DNA from: Chionoecetes opilio
Taxonomy: Eukaryota; Arthropoda; Malacostraca; Decapoda; Majidae
Assembly (NCBI GenBank): GCA_016584305.1
Contig: JACEEZ010023648.1
Coordinates: 226,001-290,000 of the forward strand
Direction of reading: 5' to 3'
DNA: 64,000 nucleotides
Part shown: positions 1 to 10,557 of the stretch, in pieces
Numbering within the stretch: position 1 is the first letter of the stretch
Layout of the letters: every line of letters begins with the position of its first letter
Program-made: the position numbers and the translations under genes
The notes under the pieces: generated by a model
What the model was told of the DNA's origin: nothing
The model's input: only the letters and a program-made list of their open reading frames with translations
The model's database searches: none

Positions 1-530
1 CAGTATGTTTCACATTAAGCAATTGAGGCTTTTGCAGCACTTGGAAAACAGATGCCAGCAAACCAAAACCGTTCTCTACCACCCTACGACCACAGCTAAG
101 TCTGTAGTTGTAGATTTGCTCAAGTGACCCTTTTTCATGTGTGCCACTAAAAGGCTTCATGATGTTTACTTGCAATGGAAAGGCGCATGTGCAAGGAGCA
201 TATAGGGTTCTCCCTACCTGGTAGAGGCTTTGGTGATGGTAGGCAGAGCTGATTTTCAGATAACCTTTTGAAGAAGGTAGTTTCTCGAAACACGCCTCCG
301 TCTGATATTCTCCCTTGACATCCAATGTGAACATAAGTGAAATAGTACTTGGCGTTGGCCACAGCCATTAATACAATACTGAATGTCCTTTTGTAGTTAT
401 AGAATGTACTACCACTCCTTTGAGGACACTGAATCACATGCCGCGATGCAATGTGGAAAGTTTCACAAGACTTCAAACTCTCTTGATAACTTCATCCACT
501 CATTTTTATTCTGCGGCATCTGGAAAGAAA
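1..530 (-). pseudogene. PIF/Harbinger transposase fragment, broken
   Basis: Read on the - strand, this matches the DDE endonuclease (HARBI1-like) part of PIF/Harbinger transposases. Recognisable blocks run in order: a 'NFPHCIA' block near 455-480, 'CPQRSGSTFYNYK' then '[11 protein letters not shown]' near 350-420, '[12 protein letters not shown]' near 295-330, '[15 protein letters not shown]' near 115-160, and '[16 protein letters not shown]' reaching toward position 20. The copy is dead. A TGA replaces the expected Trp before 'NFPHCIA', there are frame changes near 450 and near 190-210, and the expected Asp-Asp catalytic stretch before 'AFPLQVN' is lost. It runs off the left edge, so the C-terminus is not seen. 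A pyrimidine tract plus AG precedes an ATG near 515 (- strand), so an intron acceptor is possible. The right part is cut by Tigger M at 537. Confidence 0.82.
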
Positions 531-536
531 TAGTGA

Positions 537-1556
537 TACACTCATACCGCGATTTACGAACACTCTATTTACGAATTTTTGAAGATACGAACAAAATTAT
601 TTTGTCCCAAAATTCGGTTTACACACGAATAATTCGAAGTTACGAACAAAAGTTCGTAAATTCATAAACAATTTTTTTTTTAAATACCTAATACATAAAT
701 AGTAAGAATATTTATAACACCTAAATATTGTAAAAAGTTCAGTAAACAGAACCTTTGGCTCAGCTCATCCACACGCGGGGACGCTCAAGATTGTTTGTTT
801 ACATATTCTCCGACCGGTCGTGCTGTGTTTATGAACATTATTGTGTATAATCAGACATTTCAGTGATTATTTCAGTGAATAATGCCTCCCAAGCATGGTG
901 CCAGTGCTAGTGTGGGTGGTCCTAAGCCCAAGAAAGCCAGAAAAGCCATAACACTAGAGTTTAAGATAGCGATTGTCAAGAAATTTGACGAAGGCGTGCG
1001 AGTGAAGGACATGGCTAATTGGTGTAGCCTTTCCCCGTCGACTGTCGTAACTATTAAGAAGGACAAGGAGAAGATTATGTCAAGTGCTAAAAGTGCTACC
1101 CCTTTGAGTGCATTAAAAAAGTGTCCACGGTAAGGGAAGAACAGAGGTGATGCAGGTCACAAGAGGAAGAAGAGTGAGGCGCTCGTAAACACTTGTCTCT
1201 CGCCTCCCTATGAACAACATGTCATTATCTCCAAAAGTAATGATTTGCGACGGAAGCTCATAGAGAAAATGTTTCCTAGAATCCAATAAGATAAACAGAA
1301 ACCAGACTATGTACCGTAGATAACATGGATGTAATAAGGGAAGTATTAACGCCACCATACGTCTGTAAATCGAAGAAAAAAAAGTTGTCCTGGCGACTTT
1401 AGTGTTATCTACGGTAGGGAGTTTTGGTCCAAAGAGGAACGTATCTCAAATTAAATAATGGGGTTAAATGGGAAAAATACATTCGATTTACGAATTTTCA
1501 ATTTACAAACAGTTTTTCAGGAACGTAACCCATTCGTAAATTGAGGTGGCCGTGTA
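537..1556. mobile_element. Tigger-like element M, TA-flanked
   Basis: The ends are related inverted repeats. The left reads CACTCATACCGCGATTTACG, the right in reverse complement CACGGCCACCTCAATTTACG, with TA immediately outside each end (537-538, 1555-1556). Further 'ATTTACGAA' motifs recur just inside both ends, as in pogo/Tigger termini. It contains a CENP-B-type DNA-binding ORF (882-1133). The interior 1110-1430 is shared with Tigger A2 (25018-25735) and, inverted, with A3 (about 32110-32365). No DDE catalytic region is present, so it is non-autonomous. Confidence 0.75.
882..1133 (+). pseudogene. N-terminal CENP-B/pogo HTH domain, transposase remnant
   Basis: An 83-codon open frame begins at ATG 882. 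Residues ~20-65 read 'KARKAITLEFKIAIVKKFDEG' (described in part), followed by 'NWCSLSPSTVVTIKKDKEKI'. This is the helix-turn-helix pattern of the CENP-B N-terminal domain found in Tigger/pogo transposases, which binds the element's own terminal repeats. The frame ends at 1133, where sequence shared with Tigger A begins ('LKKCPR', stop). The CENP-B C-terminal HTH and DDE domain are therefore absent. It could still encode a small basic DNA-binding peptide; expression is unknown. Confidence 0.7.
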
Positions 1557-1608
1557 TGTGCAAATAAATTATCAACTATATTGCTAGTTTAAAATACCTT
1601 TTTTTCAG

Positions 1609-2209
1609 GATGCATCTGGAAGTGATCTTAAAGCTGAAACCCTCGGAGCGTCGTCGACTCTGAAATCAGAAGTTGCTGAGGCTTCACAGGAAGTTGAGAA
1701 AGGAGGCAAAAATGATGATGCCAAAGGAGCAAGCAACAAAAACAGAGAACAGAACTGGAAAAGAAAAACTATTGATGATGAGCTAGCAGAAGGGGCCTAC
1801 AAGATTTTTAAAGAGTGTGAAAAGGGATGACTGTACCATATATGGTGAACATGTTGCAAGTGAAATTCGGAAGCTTTATCCAAGGGCCCAGACAATTGTG
1901 AAACAATTGATGAACAACATCTTATTCGAAGCAGCTATGGGGAAATACGACAGTGCTGATCAATCACATCGATTTGGTTTACCTACACCACATCCCTTTG
2001 ACAGCAGTGCTTCTTCCACTCACCATAACTCCATTGCTTCTGATTCTTCTACCCACAACTATTTTTACACTGGCTCTTCTACCCCTCATGACTATGAACA
2101 CGGAGCATCAAGATCAATCTCCGCATTGCCATCAATGTTTGCTCATCCAGGAAATCAGTCACCAAGAATCTATTTCAACACCATCTTTAGCAGACACCAT
2201 GATTTCTAG
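1609..2209 (+). pseudogene. C-terminal exon of MADF/BESS-type DNA-binding protein, one frameshift
   Basis: A strong acceptor (T-rich tract then CAG at 1606-1608) opens a Ser/Lys/Glu-rich frame, 'DASGSDLKAETLG...', open to a TGA at about 1828. The next frame continues at once with 'DDCTIYGEHVASEIRKLYP' and 'QLMNNILFEAAMGKYD', which resemble the BESS-type C-terminal motif of MADF-domain transcription factors. A Ser/His/Thr-rich tail follows, with a stop at 2207-2209. The two frames differ by one base in the AAAAGGG run at about 1820-1826. That is compatible with a sequencing or assembly error, or with pseudogenisation. The MADF domain would lie in upstream exons beyond the left edge; the relic at 1-530 and Tigger M would then sit in its last intron. 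Family assignment is moderate. Confidence 0.5.
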
Positions 2210-2748
2210 CCCAATCAGCAAATGAAGATCATCCACATTTCGTTCAGGAAGATAAAAGAAACTGATCAACACCTTAATGAAACGGACGAGGATCAATCCT
2301 CAATATCACTGGACATTTTGGGGCATTTTTCACAATTTGTAACTTAAACCAAACAAACTTTGTTTGTGTATTACTTTTTCAGTATTTGAATTGCCATTTC
2401 TTATTTTCTTTGATGAAGGTAATGTTGATGTGTTACATTATTTTCCAAGTATGGATAGAATATGTGACCTGTATTTGCCACCAGTAAAGGAATGGATGTA
2501 ATTTACAAATTTAATTTTTCTATTTTGTACACGTTGCCAGGTGCTTTCTGTTATCATTAAACAATTGTGGAGGTGAATACATTTGAAATGAATATGTTCA
2601 GGAATATTGTGGTGAATACACTTCATTAAATATATTTTTTATTGTCATTATTATTTACATGTTCCCAATCTCATTATAATTTTCAGATATGCTCTGACAT
2701 ACTACTTCCAGAAGTTAGAAATTATTTATAATAATAATAATAATAATA
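2210..2748. other. Probable 3' UTR / AT-rich intergenic, (AAT)n at end
   Basis: AT-rich sequence follows the MADF-type stop codon. No further coding exon is recognised. It ends in a short (AAT)n run (about 2731-2748) directly before the next transposon end. No convincing AATAAA was seen. Confidence 0.4.
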
Positions 2749-2826
2749 CAGTAGGGTCCCACATAAAACGAGAAATTGGTCAATAAACGAGGTCGTTCTA
2801 TGTGAATTCGCTCTATGTGAAACACA
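2749..2826. mobile_element. Solo Tigger-like terminus (L)
   Basis: It begins CAGTAGGGTCCCACATAAAA and carries spaced motifs ('AACGAG', 'TATGTGAA') typical of pogo-type termini. The opposite end was not found; LINE-alpha follows directly. Confidence 0.4.
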
Positions 2827-2991
2827 TACACACACAGAAGCAGCCGTGAAGGAGAGGCTCCTAAACAATTGGACGTGCTGGGTGACTGCAGGGACCACCA
2901 ACGCCGCAGAGAACGCTGAAAGACCTTAAGTACCTATAGGTTAGGGCTATGGAGTTAAAATGTCCCGTCTCCAAATGATTTACCTAAAAAA

Positions 2992-3848
2992 GTGATAAGT
3001 AGTGGAAGTGAAATAAAACAAACAAGGATAAACAAAATGGCGGATCAGCTGGGGCCAGCTGGGACCCCATTCCACGGCTTCAACACCAATGAAAAGGACA
3101 TATTAGGGCTGAAAACGAACCAGAGAAGAGTTGTAATGTTAGAAAATATTGTGCACGAATTAATGGATAAACTTGAGAAGATGGAAAAGAAAGTGTACGT
3201 ATTGGAAAAAGATAATTCTATTTTGTAAAATAGAGTGGATGAACTAAACGGAAAGCAAGACGATGAAAAGGTTGAGCAAATGCATGCTGAAATGTATTCT
3301 GTACACAAGAAATGGAAAATGACACAAGAAGAAATGAAAGATGAAAGAAAAACATGGAAGATAGAACAGGAAAAGACCAAGAGAACTTACGACAGATAAT
3401 AGATCAGGAAAATGAAAAGAAAAATCTGACCAAAAATGTAGTAAAAGTAATCAAACAAAAGGAGAATCTAGTAAGAGATACGGTAGACAAAAAGAAATGT
3501 GTCATCATTTTTGGTTTGAAGGAGAAAGTGCTGCCCAAGAAAAACTTGAGAGAAGAGGAAGAAAAGAAAGTGTCAAAAGAAAAATTTAAAGTAGTAGAAG
3601 AAAATACGGAGGTAGAAGAAGAAATAGAAGAGATACATAGGTTAGGCAAATATGAAGAGGGAGGGGCCCGCCCCTTAAAAGTTAAGTTTAGGTCACAAAT
3701 TACAGCACTAGATATATTGTCTAAGGCATGCAAACTGGCAAAGACAGAAGAATATAAGAAAATATGGATAAGAAAAGATATGAATGAGGAAGAAAGAGCC
3801 AGATTGAATGTGTACTGTTTAAAGAAGCTAAAGAAAAAAACGAATTGA
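2992..3848 (+). pseudogene. LINE-alpha ORF1 (coiled-coil nucleic-acid-binding protein), broken
   Basis: The product is Lys/Glu-rich and strongly charged. The first part (2992-3228) has heptad-like spacing ('LENIVHELMDKLEKMEKK'), suggesting a coiled coil, and stops at TAA near 3228. The second part (3354-3848) reads 'KKCVIIFGLKEKVLPKKN', then 'IEEIHRLGKYEEG' and 'KIWIRKDMNEEERARLN'. These blocks are like ORF1 proteins of Jockey/CR1-group elements, where an RRM-like fold is followed by a basic tail. ORF1 proteins normally coat the element's RNA. The internal stop at 3226-3228 and a frame change by 3354 break it. A second, more degraded copy is at 26205-26990. Confidence 0.65.
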
Positions 3849-3876
3849 GGACGGAAGAGGAAAAACAGAAATTCTA

Positions 3877-4600
3877 TTGGAGAGTTTTAGACCAAAAACT
3901 GAAGAAGTGGTATCTAAAAGAGAAAGAGTAAGAGAAGACAGTCCAAAGGAAAATGAAATAGGATGGCGGGTATCGTACACAAATATAAATGGGCTAGTGT
4001 CAACATTAACAGAAGTAAACGATTACCTGAGAGTCAAGAAACCAGACATATTAGGTCTAGTAGAAACGAAGCTGAGTGATTCTGAGGATGTGCCAGTTGG
4101 GGAGGGTCAATATAATGTATGGAGGAAAAACAGAAACCAGAAAAAGGGAGGTGGGGTAATGAGGTTAACAAGGAAGGATGTGGTAGTAGGAAATGTGGAG
4201 AAAGGAGAAGGAATGGCAGAGGTGTTGAAGGTAGAGTTGGTGATGAAAAAAGGAAGAATTAGAGACTTAGTAATCGTATAAGTTCCACCTAAGACAAATT
4301 CCTGGGGGAGAGAAGAGTACGGAGACATGATAAGAGACACAAGCAAATGTTTAAAGAATACGATGGAAAATAGTGAGAACATAATTTTGATGGGAGATTT
4401 TAACTGCAAAGAAGTTTGCTGGGAAGAATGGTATACTGAAGGAGGAGAAAACTCATGGGGTGGTATATTGTTGGATTTGGTAATGAATAACATCATGACT
4501 CAGTGGATTAAAGAGAACACAAGATTCAGAGGTAGCGAAGAACCATCAAGACTAGATCTACTATTGACAAAAGAACTGTGGAAGTAATTAGTAAAGTAAA
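3877..4600 (+). pseudogene. LINE-alpha APE endonuclease domain, broken
   Basis: Apurinic/apyrimidinic-like endonuclease domain of ORF2. 'SYTNINGL' is followed by 'KKPDILGLVETKL' with the conserved ETK, then 'NIILMGDFNCKEVCWEEW' with the GDFN motif, 'SRLDLLLT' and, at the start of the next open segment, 'KSDHVLIEFEI' with the SDH motif. The domain nicks target DNA to prime reverse transcription. All core motifs remain readable. The frame is broken by TAA at about 4279-4281 and by a change of frame between 4540 and 4590. Confidence 0.8.
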
Positions 4601-6056
4601 TTATCACTGCCCACTTGGAAAGAGTGACCATGTACTTATTGAATTTGAAATAAATGATAGCAAAAAAGAGGGGGAAAAAGAACATAAGAAAGGAAGATAC
4701 AATTATGGAAAAGCAGACTTTGACGGATTAAAAACATTCTTCGGAGAGACAGACTGGAATTTCCATGCAGCAACGAGTACCCAGAAAAAATGGGATGAGT
4801 TTATCCGAATTTACACCGAAGGAATAAATAGTTATGTTCCAAGAATAGTTATCAGAGAAAAGAAAAAAAATGAATGGTTTAACAGAAAATGTGAATTAGC
4901 AAGACTAGAAAGAGAAAAAACATGGAATAGTTGGAGGAAAAAAGGAGGTATCAACCTTTGGGAGAAGTACAAAACAACTAGAAATGAATATGTAAGAATC
5001 CAAAGAGAAGAAGAAAGTAACTATGAGAGGAATATAATAGAAAAATGTAAGAATGAACCGAAACTTTTCTATAGATATATTAATGGAAAAATGAAAAACA
5101 AGGAAGGAATAGATAAGCTGAAGGTAGAAGGCATAGTGTATGAAGATGCATTACAACAGGCCAAGGTGATGAATAAGTGCTTACAGACTGTATTTACAAG
5201 AGAAAGTGAATTTAAAACGAAAAATATAATAGCAAAAGAAAATATAATGGAAGACATAAAAGTAGATGTAATAGAAGTAAAAAGGCTAATGGAAAGTCAA
5301 GATGTGAGAAAAGCCCCGGGTCCAGATGGAGTGTCGAACTGGATAATGAAAGAGTGCAGTAACCAACTAGCAGGAAAATTACATAGTGTAATTGAGAGTT
5401 CACTCAAGGAGAGCAGAGTCCCGCTTGATTGGAAAAGAGCAAATATTGTGCCAATTCACAAAGGAGGTGACAAAGAAGAACCACTAAATTACAGGCCAGT
5501 ATCATTAACAAGTGTAGTGGCAAAAATGTGTGAAAAAATTGTGAAGGACAGATGGTTGAAATAATTGGAAGAGACAAACACACTCGCAGGTGGCCAGTTT
5601 GGATTTAGAGGAGGAATGTTATGTACAACGAACTTATTAAGCTTTTACTCGAGAGTGATCGATGTGACACAAGAAAGAGAGGGGTGGGTCGATTGCATAT
5701 ACCTGGACCTAAAGAAGGCATTTGACAAGGTACCTCACAAGAGACTGCTCTGGAAGCTAGAACATGTAGGAGGATTGAAGGGTGGTTTGCTGAAGTGGAT
5801 GGAAGACTTTTTGAGCAACAGAGAGATGAGAACAGTAATAAAAGATAAGAAGTCAGAATGGTGCAGTGTGATAAGTGGAGCTCCTCAAGGATCAGTATTG
5901 GCCCCAGTGATGTTCTTGGTCTATGTAAATGATATGACAGAGGGAGTGAACAGTTATATGAATGTATTCGCTGATGATGCTAAATTACTAAGAAAAGTAG
6001 AAAGTAAAGAGGACTCTGAGCATTTACAAAAGGATCTAGATAAGATTTTCAGATAG
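4578..6056 (+). pseudogene. LINE-alpha reverse transcriptase domain, one in-frame stop
   Basis: RT fingers and palm. In order: 'KAPGPDGVSNWIMKEC', 'DWKRANIVPIHKGGDKEEP', 'NYRPVSLTSV', stop TAA at 5562-5564, 'GGQFGFRGG', 'IYLDLKKAFDKVPHKRL' with the first catalytic Asp, 'SGAPQGSVLAPVMFLVYVND', and 'NVFADDAKLLRKV' with the catalytic Asp pair as FADD. All catalytic residues survive. The single TAA after 'KDRWLK' and a TAG at about 6056 interrupt the frame; the sequence after 5564 continues in frame with the sequence before it. Confidence 0.88.
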
Positions 6057-6780
6057 TCAATTACGGGAAATGGAGTTTAATGCTAAAAAGTGTAAAGTGA
6101 TGGAAATGGGCAGTAGCAAAAAGAGACAGAGAGGAAAGTATTCGATGGGAAATGAATGGATAATCAAACAAAGGTCGAAAAAGATTTGGGAGTATGGATT
6201 ACGGATAATTTGTCACCTGAGAAGCATATAAACAAGATCACAGGAGATACATATCAGTTGCTGAGGAATATAAGAATGGCATTCAAATATCTGGATGAAG
6301 AGATGATTAAGAAATTGATAACATCTTTGATTCCTCCAAGGTTGGAATATGCGGCAGTGATTTGGTCACCACATAAAAAGAAGGATATGAGGAAGATTGA
6401 GAGAATACAAAGAGCAGCCACAAAAATGGCTCCAAGCCTGAGAGATTTACCATATGAGGAAAGACTTTCAAGACTGAAACTCCCAACTCTTGAGAAAAGA
6501 AGAGAAAGGGGAGATTTTATAGCAGTGTATAGAGCATCAATGGGTCTTGAAAAAATTGATAGAGTAGATCTGTGTGTGGGACGATAGAAGTACAAGAGGT
6601 CATGAGAAGAAATTGAAAAGGACAACATGCAAGAGGGACATAAAAAAATACAGCTTCCTGTACAGAAGCATAGAAGCCTGGAACAACCTTGATGCAAAAG
6701 TGATTAATGCAAGAAGTATTCAGGACTTCAAAGGCAGGCTGGATAATAGTAGATTTGGAGACGGGACAATAGGAGCATAG
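6057..6780 (+). pseudogene. LINE-alpha C-terminal region
   Basis: It continues ORF2 after the RT: 'KDLGVWITDNLSPEKHINKI', 'LEYAAVIWSPHKKKD', 'RIQRAATKMAPSLRDLPYEE', 'LPTLEKRRERGDF', and the terminal 'RFGDGTIGA' followed by a stop. A one-base frame change occurs near 6574-6587. The copy at 36677-37262 covers the same segment with an intact frame and terminal 'RFGDGTVRA'. Confidence 0.8.
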
Positions 6781-6834
6781 CTCTTTTCCTGTATGTTACA
6801 ACTAGGTAAATACACACACACACACACACACACA

Positions 6835-7318
6835 CGTAACATTCACCACCACTGTTACAGAACAAAATTACGTGCCCAGTTTCGCGAAGCCACGAAATTC
6901 AACCTCGGCCACTAACCCTCACCCATAAACCCCCCTCCTCCCACAACCCCCCCCCAACAACCTCCTCCACCTCACCGTAACCTCATTTCACACCCTTTCA
7001 ATCCCCTACACTCATCTCCACTAACCTCAACATCTCCATAACAGCCTCTTCTTTAGTTCCTATATACTCCAATCATCTCCACTCATCTCCTATAGTTTCT
7101 TCTTTCACTCCTATGTAAACTACGTCACTATCAGCGACTTTCTATTAGGAACTGAAAACCTACGAAAATTCGCTTCGATATCCTTCCTGGTTACCGAGTG
7201 AAGAGTTAAGTTGAAAACAGGCCCTCCGACTTTGGGGCCCTTGTGCAACAGGCCGATATTTCGTGCGCAGTCCAGATTTACAGTGGTCTATGCCCCAGGT
7301 TAAGAACCACTGACTGGG
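6835..7318. other. C-rich non-coding stretch ending in a hAT-like terminus
   Basis: No coding exon is seen. 6890-7100 is C-rich and low in complexity. At 7290-7313 the sequence reads, in reverse complement, CAGTGGTTCTTAACCTGGGG, a terminus typical of hAT-derived short elements. Its partner end and duplication were not identified. Confidence 0.35.
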
Positions 7319-8519
7319 TTAAGGGGACCGCCCACCCTAAATCTTGTTAACTGATGGATTTTGCTGCAAATTTAATGAGTTATTTAGGGCTAAGTAAAAA
7401 CTTTAAAACATAAGTTTCATTCAGATCTGGCCAATATTTTTGGCCAATTAAAAAAAAAAAAAAAAAAAAAAAAGGAAAATTAGGCTGGGTTAAATTGCTT
7501 TCAACTCCTAGGATTATTGATGCATTTCTTTAATTTTTTAACCATTAACTCTTCTACTTATAAAGACAGATTCTATGGTGTGGTTTTTATCTGTCTTTGT
7601 TTATAACCGCGAAAAAAAATCTGACAATATTGAAAAATTCCCGAAAAAATTAAGTTTGAAACATTAGTGCCATGTTCCTAATTGACATAGACAAAAAAAT
7701 CTACCATAGTTTTCTTCGTTTTTTTATCCAGCTATCCATTGATACCTCATGTAAAGATCGGATAAAAAATGATGAAGGTGAAAGAATTTATATTAGAATA
7801 ACTTACATTTTTTAGAAACGAGCCGTAAACATTTTTGTTTAGTTTGACTTAAGTGTTACGTAAGTAAACATTAAAAGGGTCTTGGAAATAGGTTCCATTT
7901 AATTTTTTTGGTTATTCTGAATATTTGCAGTAATTTAGGCACACCTGGTCACCTCCTGCAGGGCAGGATATTAGTCACTCAAGGTAAGGGTCTCATTGTT
8001 GCCAGGTTTGAGCACTTTTCAGAACATACCAGGTTGGTATTTTGATTGCTCAGAATCACTTATTTTTCGTTTTTCTGTGCTTTTGGGTGTGTTAACAGGT
8101 TCCTAACTCAATGAGGATGTTATTGCGAGGCTGGGAACCTCTAACCCAAGATACTGCGACAGTACCCTTCCTTATCAACGGCAACAAAGCCACTGAGCTC
8201 TGATGCACTCACGGTAGCTGCTTTACGTTCTCGCACGCATTGCCAGACGCGTATAAGTAATCACTTAAATGCATCAGGAAACTCAAAATAGCATTATAAT
8301 TGATATGTTATCGTCAAAACTGATATAAACAAACGAGGAGTGGCACTCGCATGGTGCGGGGGGGAGGGAGCGAGAGGTTGAAATCCCTTTAAATATCCTT
8401 ATTTGGAAAAAACAATACCAGTGTGTTTCCCAAGGCCACAGCTACCATTATATGACTTAAACTGATTCTTTGTATTTTTCATGAATTTTCGATATATTCA
8501 GGGTATGCGGTCCCGTTAA
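7319..8519. mobile_element. TTAA-flanked element, piggyBac-type candidate
   Basis: TTAA occurs at 7319-7322 and 8516-8519. Outside and inside it the ends form an inverted match: GGGTTAAGGGGACCGC on the left, GGGTTAACGGGACCGC in reverse complement on the right (15 of 16). The interior has no transposase and includes an A-run at about 7450. TTAA duplication is the piggyBac hallmark, but terminal bases GGGGACC are not the usual CCC start, so the superfamily is provisional. Confidence 0.5.
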
Positions 8520-9049
8520 CCCGATTGTATAATGAGGGAGCACTCTGCAATCCGAAACAGTTGTTACATCAGCTCTTTGTCCCAAAATAACACCTTTTAC
8601 AATCTTTTTTCATCCATTTTCTTGATCAATGTATGCATATTTGGAATCATTCCTTGAACTTTATTTTACCAAAAGATAACCCACCCTTCACAGTTGAAAC
8701 GTCTGACCAGTGTGGGTTAAGGTTTCGTGATTTTTTCTAAATGCTCTCACAGTTCCTAATGGACAATTCAATTGCCTGATTGTCTCAGTTTCTTTAGTTA
8801 TCTTCAATCATTTGAAGAATAGATTTTGCTTTGTACACTACTTCCTCAGTTTTTGACCTCATCTTTAGTTTGGTAATCCTTTTTTATACTTTTCCTGGAC
8901 ACTTGAGGGGCTCCTTTCCTCCCCTACTTATACCAGTAGGGCCCTCACTACTCTGGGAAGCCATAATTTTATTTGGGCCAATTGCAGGATTTTTCTTCTT
9001 CTTCTTCTTCTTTCTGTTTGACATCAGTTTTTTCCATAATATTTTATGA
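8520..9049. other. Non-coding; probable LINE-delta 3' UTR at right end
   Basis: No exon is recognised. The right part lies just downstream (on the - strand) of the LINE-delta stop codon at about 9050 and is probably its 3' UTR. It includes a (CTT)n run at about 8995-9014. Confidence 0.35.
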
Positions 9050-9606
9050 GGTTAGACGGCTGATGATACGCTTCGAACTATCTCTATCCATTGCCTCAAC
9101 TTCTTCAATGCCCAATGCAGCCAGATCGTCTTTAACACTGACTCGGAAACAAAGAGAAATTTGATACACAAGAGGACATAAAAAAAAAATAGGAAAAGGG
9201 AGATGCCCAAACAACATAAAAAAGTACAGCTTCCCTCATAGAAATGTAAAAGTTTGGAATGGACTAAATGAGGAGGTGATATTGGCAAATAATGTGCACC
9301 AATTGAAAGAAAGACTGGATAAATGTAGATACGGAGACGGGACCACACGTGTGTAGCTTTGACCCTGTTAAACACAACTAGGTAAATACACTGCTTCCTT
9401 GTCTTCCCTGGCCTGCCCAGTGGACAGCGACCTGGAACTTCCACTCTAACAGCTCTCCCCAATGTCTCGGCACCTTCTCTCCTCTGTACGTGCCCAAACC
9501 ATCTCAATCCCCTTACTCTCAGCACTGTACTCAGCTCCTTCAATCCACATTTTCTTGTCACCTCTTCACTGGACACTTCATCTCTCCATGTGATCCCTGT
9601 CATATA
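9050..9606 (-). pseudogene. LINE-delta C-terminal segment, split by a LINE-alpha 3' end
   Basis: It resumes exactly where the previous piece stops: 'YMTGITWRDEVSSEEVTRKC', then 'LRWFGHVQRREGAET', 'VPGRCPLGRPGKTRKQ'. After the LINE-alpha fragment (9165-9391), 'SVKDDLAALGIEEVEAMDRD' and 'RIISRLTS' lead to a stop at about 9050. 'WFGHVQRR' and 'GRPGK' are standard C-terminal motifs of this RT group. Confidence 0.75.
9165..9391 (+). mobile_element. LINE-alpha 3' end, 5'-truncated
   Basis: It encodes '...IKKYSFPHRNVKVWNGLNEE' (in part) and 'KCRYGDGTTRV' plus a stop, then the family 3' terminus 'ACAACTAGGTAAATAC' at 9377-9391. It lies inside LINE-delta in the opposite orientation. Left boundary approximate. 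Confidence 0.75.
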
Positions 9607-9984
9607 CAGACACGCCCTCAGTTTTCGAACATAATTCGTTCCCAAAAGTTGTTCTAAAACCGAAACAAATTTTTCCATAAGAAACAATATAAAATGGATT
9701 AATCCGTTCCTGACCCCCAAAATAAAGACCCTTTTTTTACCTTTTTAGCTGTATTTCATGCATAAAGCGTGATGTGGGTTCAAATAGTGCATATTTGTGT
9801 TATGGGGTGGTCCCGCAGCAGGAATGTTTCAGTCACTCACTGCCCCGCCAGTCACCTCATCATAACATCTTTAAATCACCCTTATTTAAGGTGACACACG
9901 GTGCTACTTTGATTTAGATAATGACACGTGTATATAACATCTCACCATAATCATCAGTTGTATAATAACGAGTAATAAGACGTG

Positions 9985-10440
9985 GCCCAAACCCTGCCCA
10001 ACCTACCGGGGCGGAGGAGCGGGAGGCCTGCCCCGCCTGCCGCCTCTCTCAAAACCCGCCGTCATCCGCCTCACCTGTGCCTTCCTGAAGAAGACAGGTC
10101 AGCTCCCACGTTTGTGATAGCACCATGGGATATCACCAGTAATCATAGGATTCCTCAAAGGGTCCTCGCTGTCCTACTAAATAATTACCAAAGAGATCTC
10201 CCCTGGCGGAGTAGCGGGCGGCGGCCGATCTCCTGCCCCGCCGCTATCACAACACCCTATTATCCGCTGTATCTGTGCCTTCCTGAAGAAGACAGGTCAG
10301 CTCCCACGCCTGTGATAGCACCATAGGATATCACCAGGGATCATAGGATTCCTCAAGAGGTCCTCGCACCCCTACTAAATATTACCAAAGAGTAATTACC
10401 AACACCCTTGAGAGATTATTTCGAGAGAGATTACAAAGAG
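9985..10440 (+). mobile_element. LINE-gamma 3'-end, tandem dimer
   Basis: Two head-to-tail copies of the LINE-gamma C-terminus: 'RLTCAFLKKTGQLPR', then 'CAFLKKTGQLPRL', each followed by the same 3' UTR 'GGGATATCACCAG...CATAGGATTCCTCAA' (shortened). The same dimer appears in A5 (60771-61130) and, inverted, in E2 (22905-23260). Confidence 0.65.
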
Positions 10441-10557
10441 TAATTACCCTTGATGGTGATATCCACCTCACAGGCTTCATGATGCTGCTGCTGCTGCCGC
10501 GACCGCGCTGCCAGACGTGGATGAGACCCTTGCTTGTATTTCATCTCTACTTATATA

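Larger units (their letters stand above)
2836..6834 (+). mobile_element. LINE-alpha, full-length but inactivated non-LTR retrotransposon
   Basis: A two-ORF non-LTR retrotransposon of the APE-type Jockey/CR1 group. ORF1 (2992-3848) is followed by ORF2 with endonuclease, reverse transcriptase and C-terminal region (3877-6780). A short 3' UTR ends '...TTACAACTAGGTAAATAC' and a (CA)n tail finishes at 6834. Both ORFs carry stops or frame changes, so this copy cannot mobilise itself. 5'-truncated relatives end with the same 3' terminus at 9165-9391, 36677-37262 and, divergently, 48685-48900; an ORF1 piece lies at 26205-26990. The 5' boundary (about 2836) is approximate. It lies upstream of the visible Rab14 exons, on the same strand. 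Confidence 0.85.
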
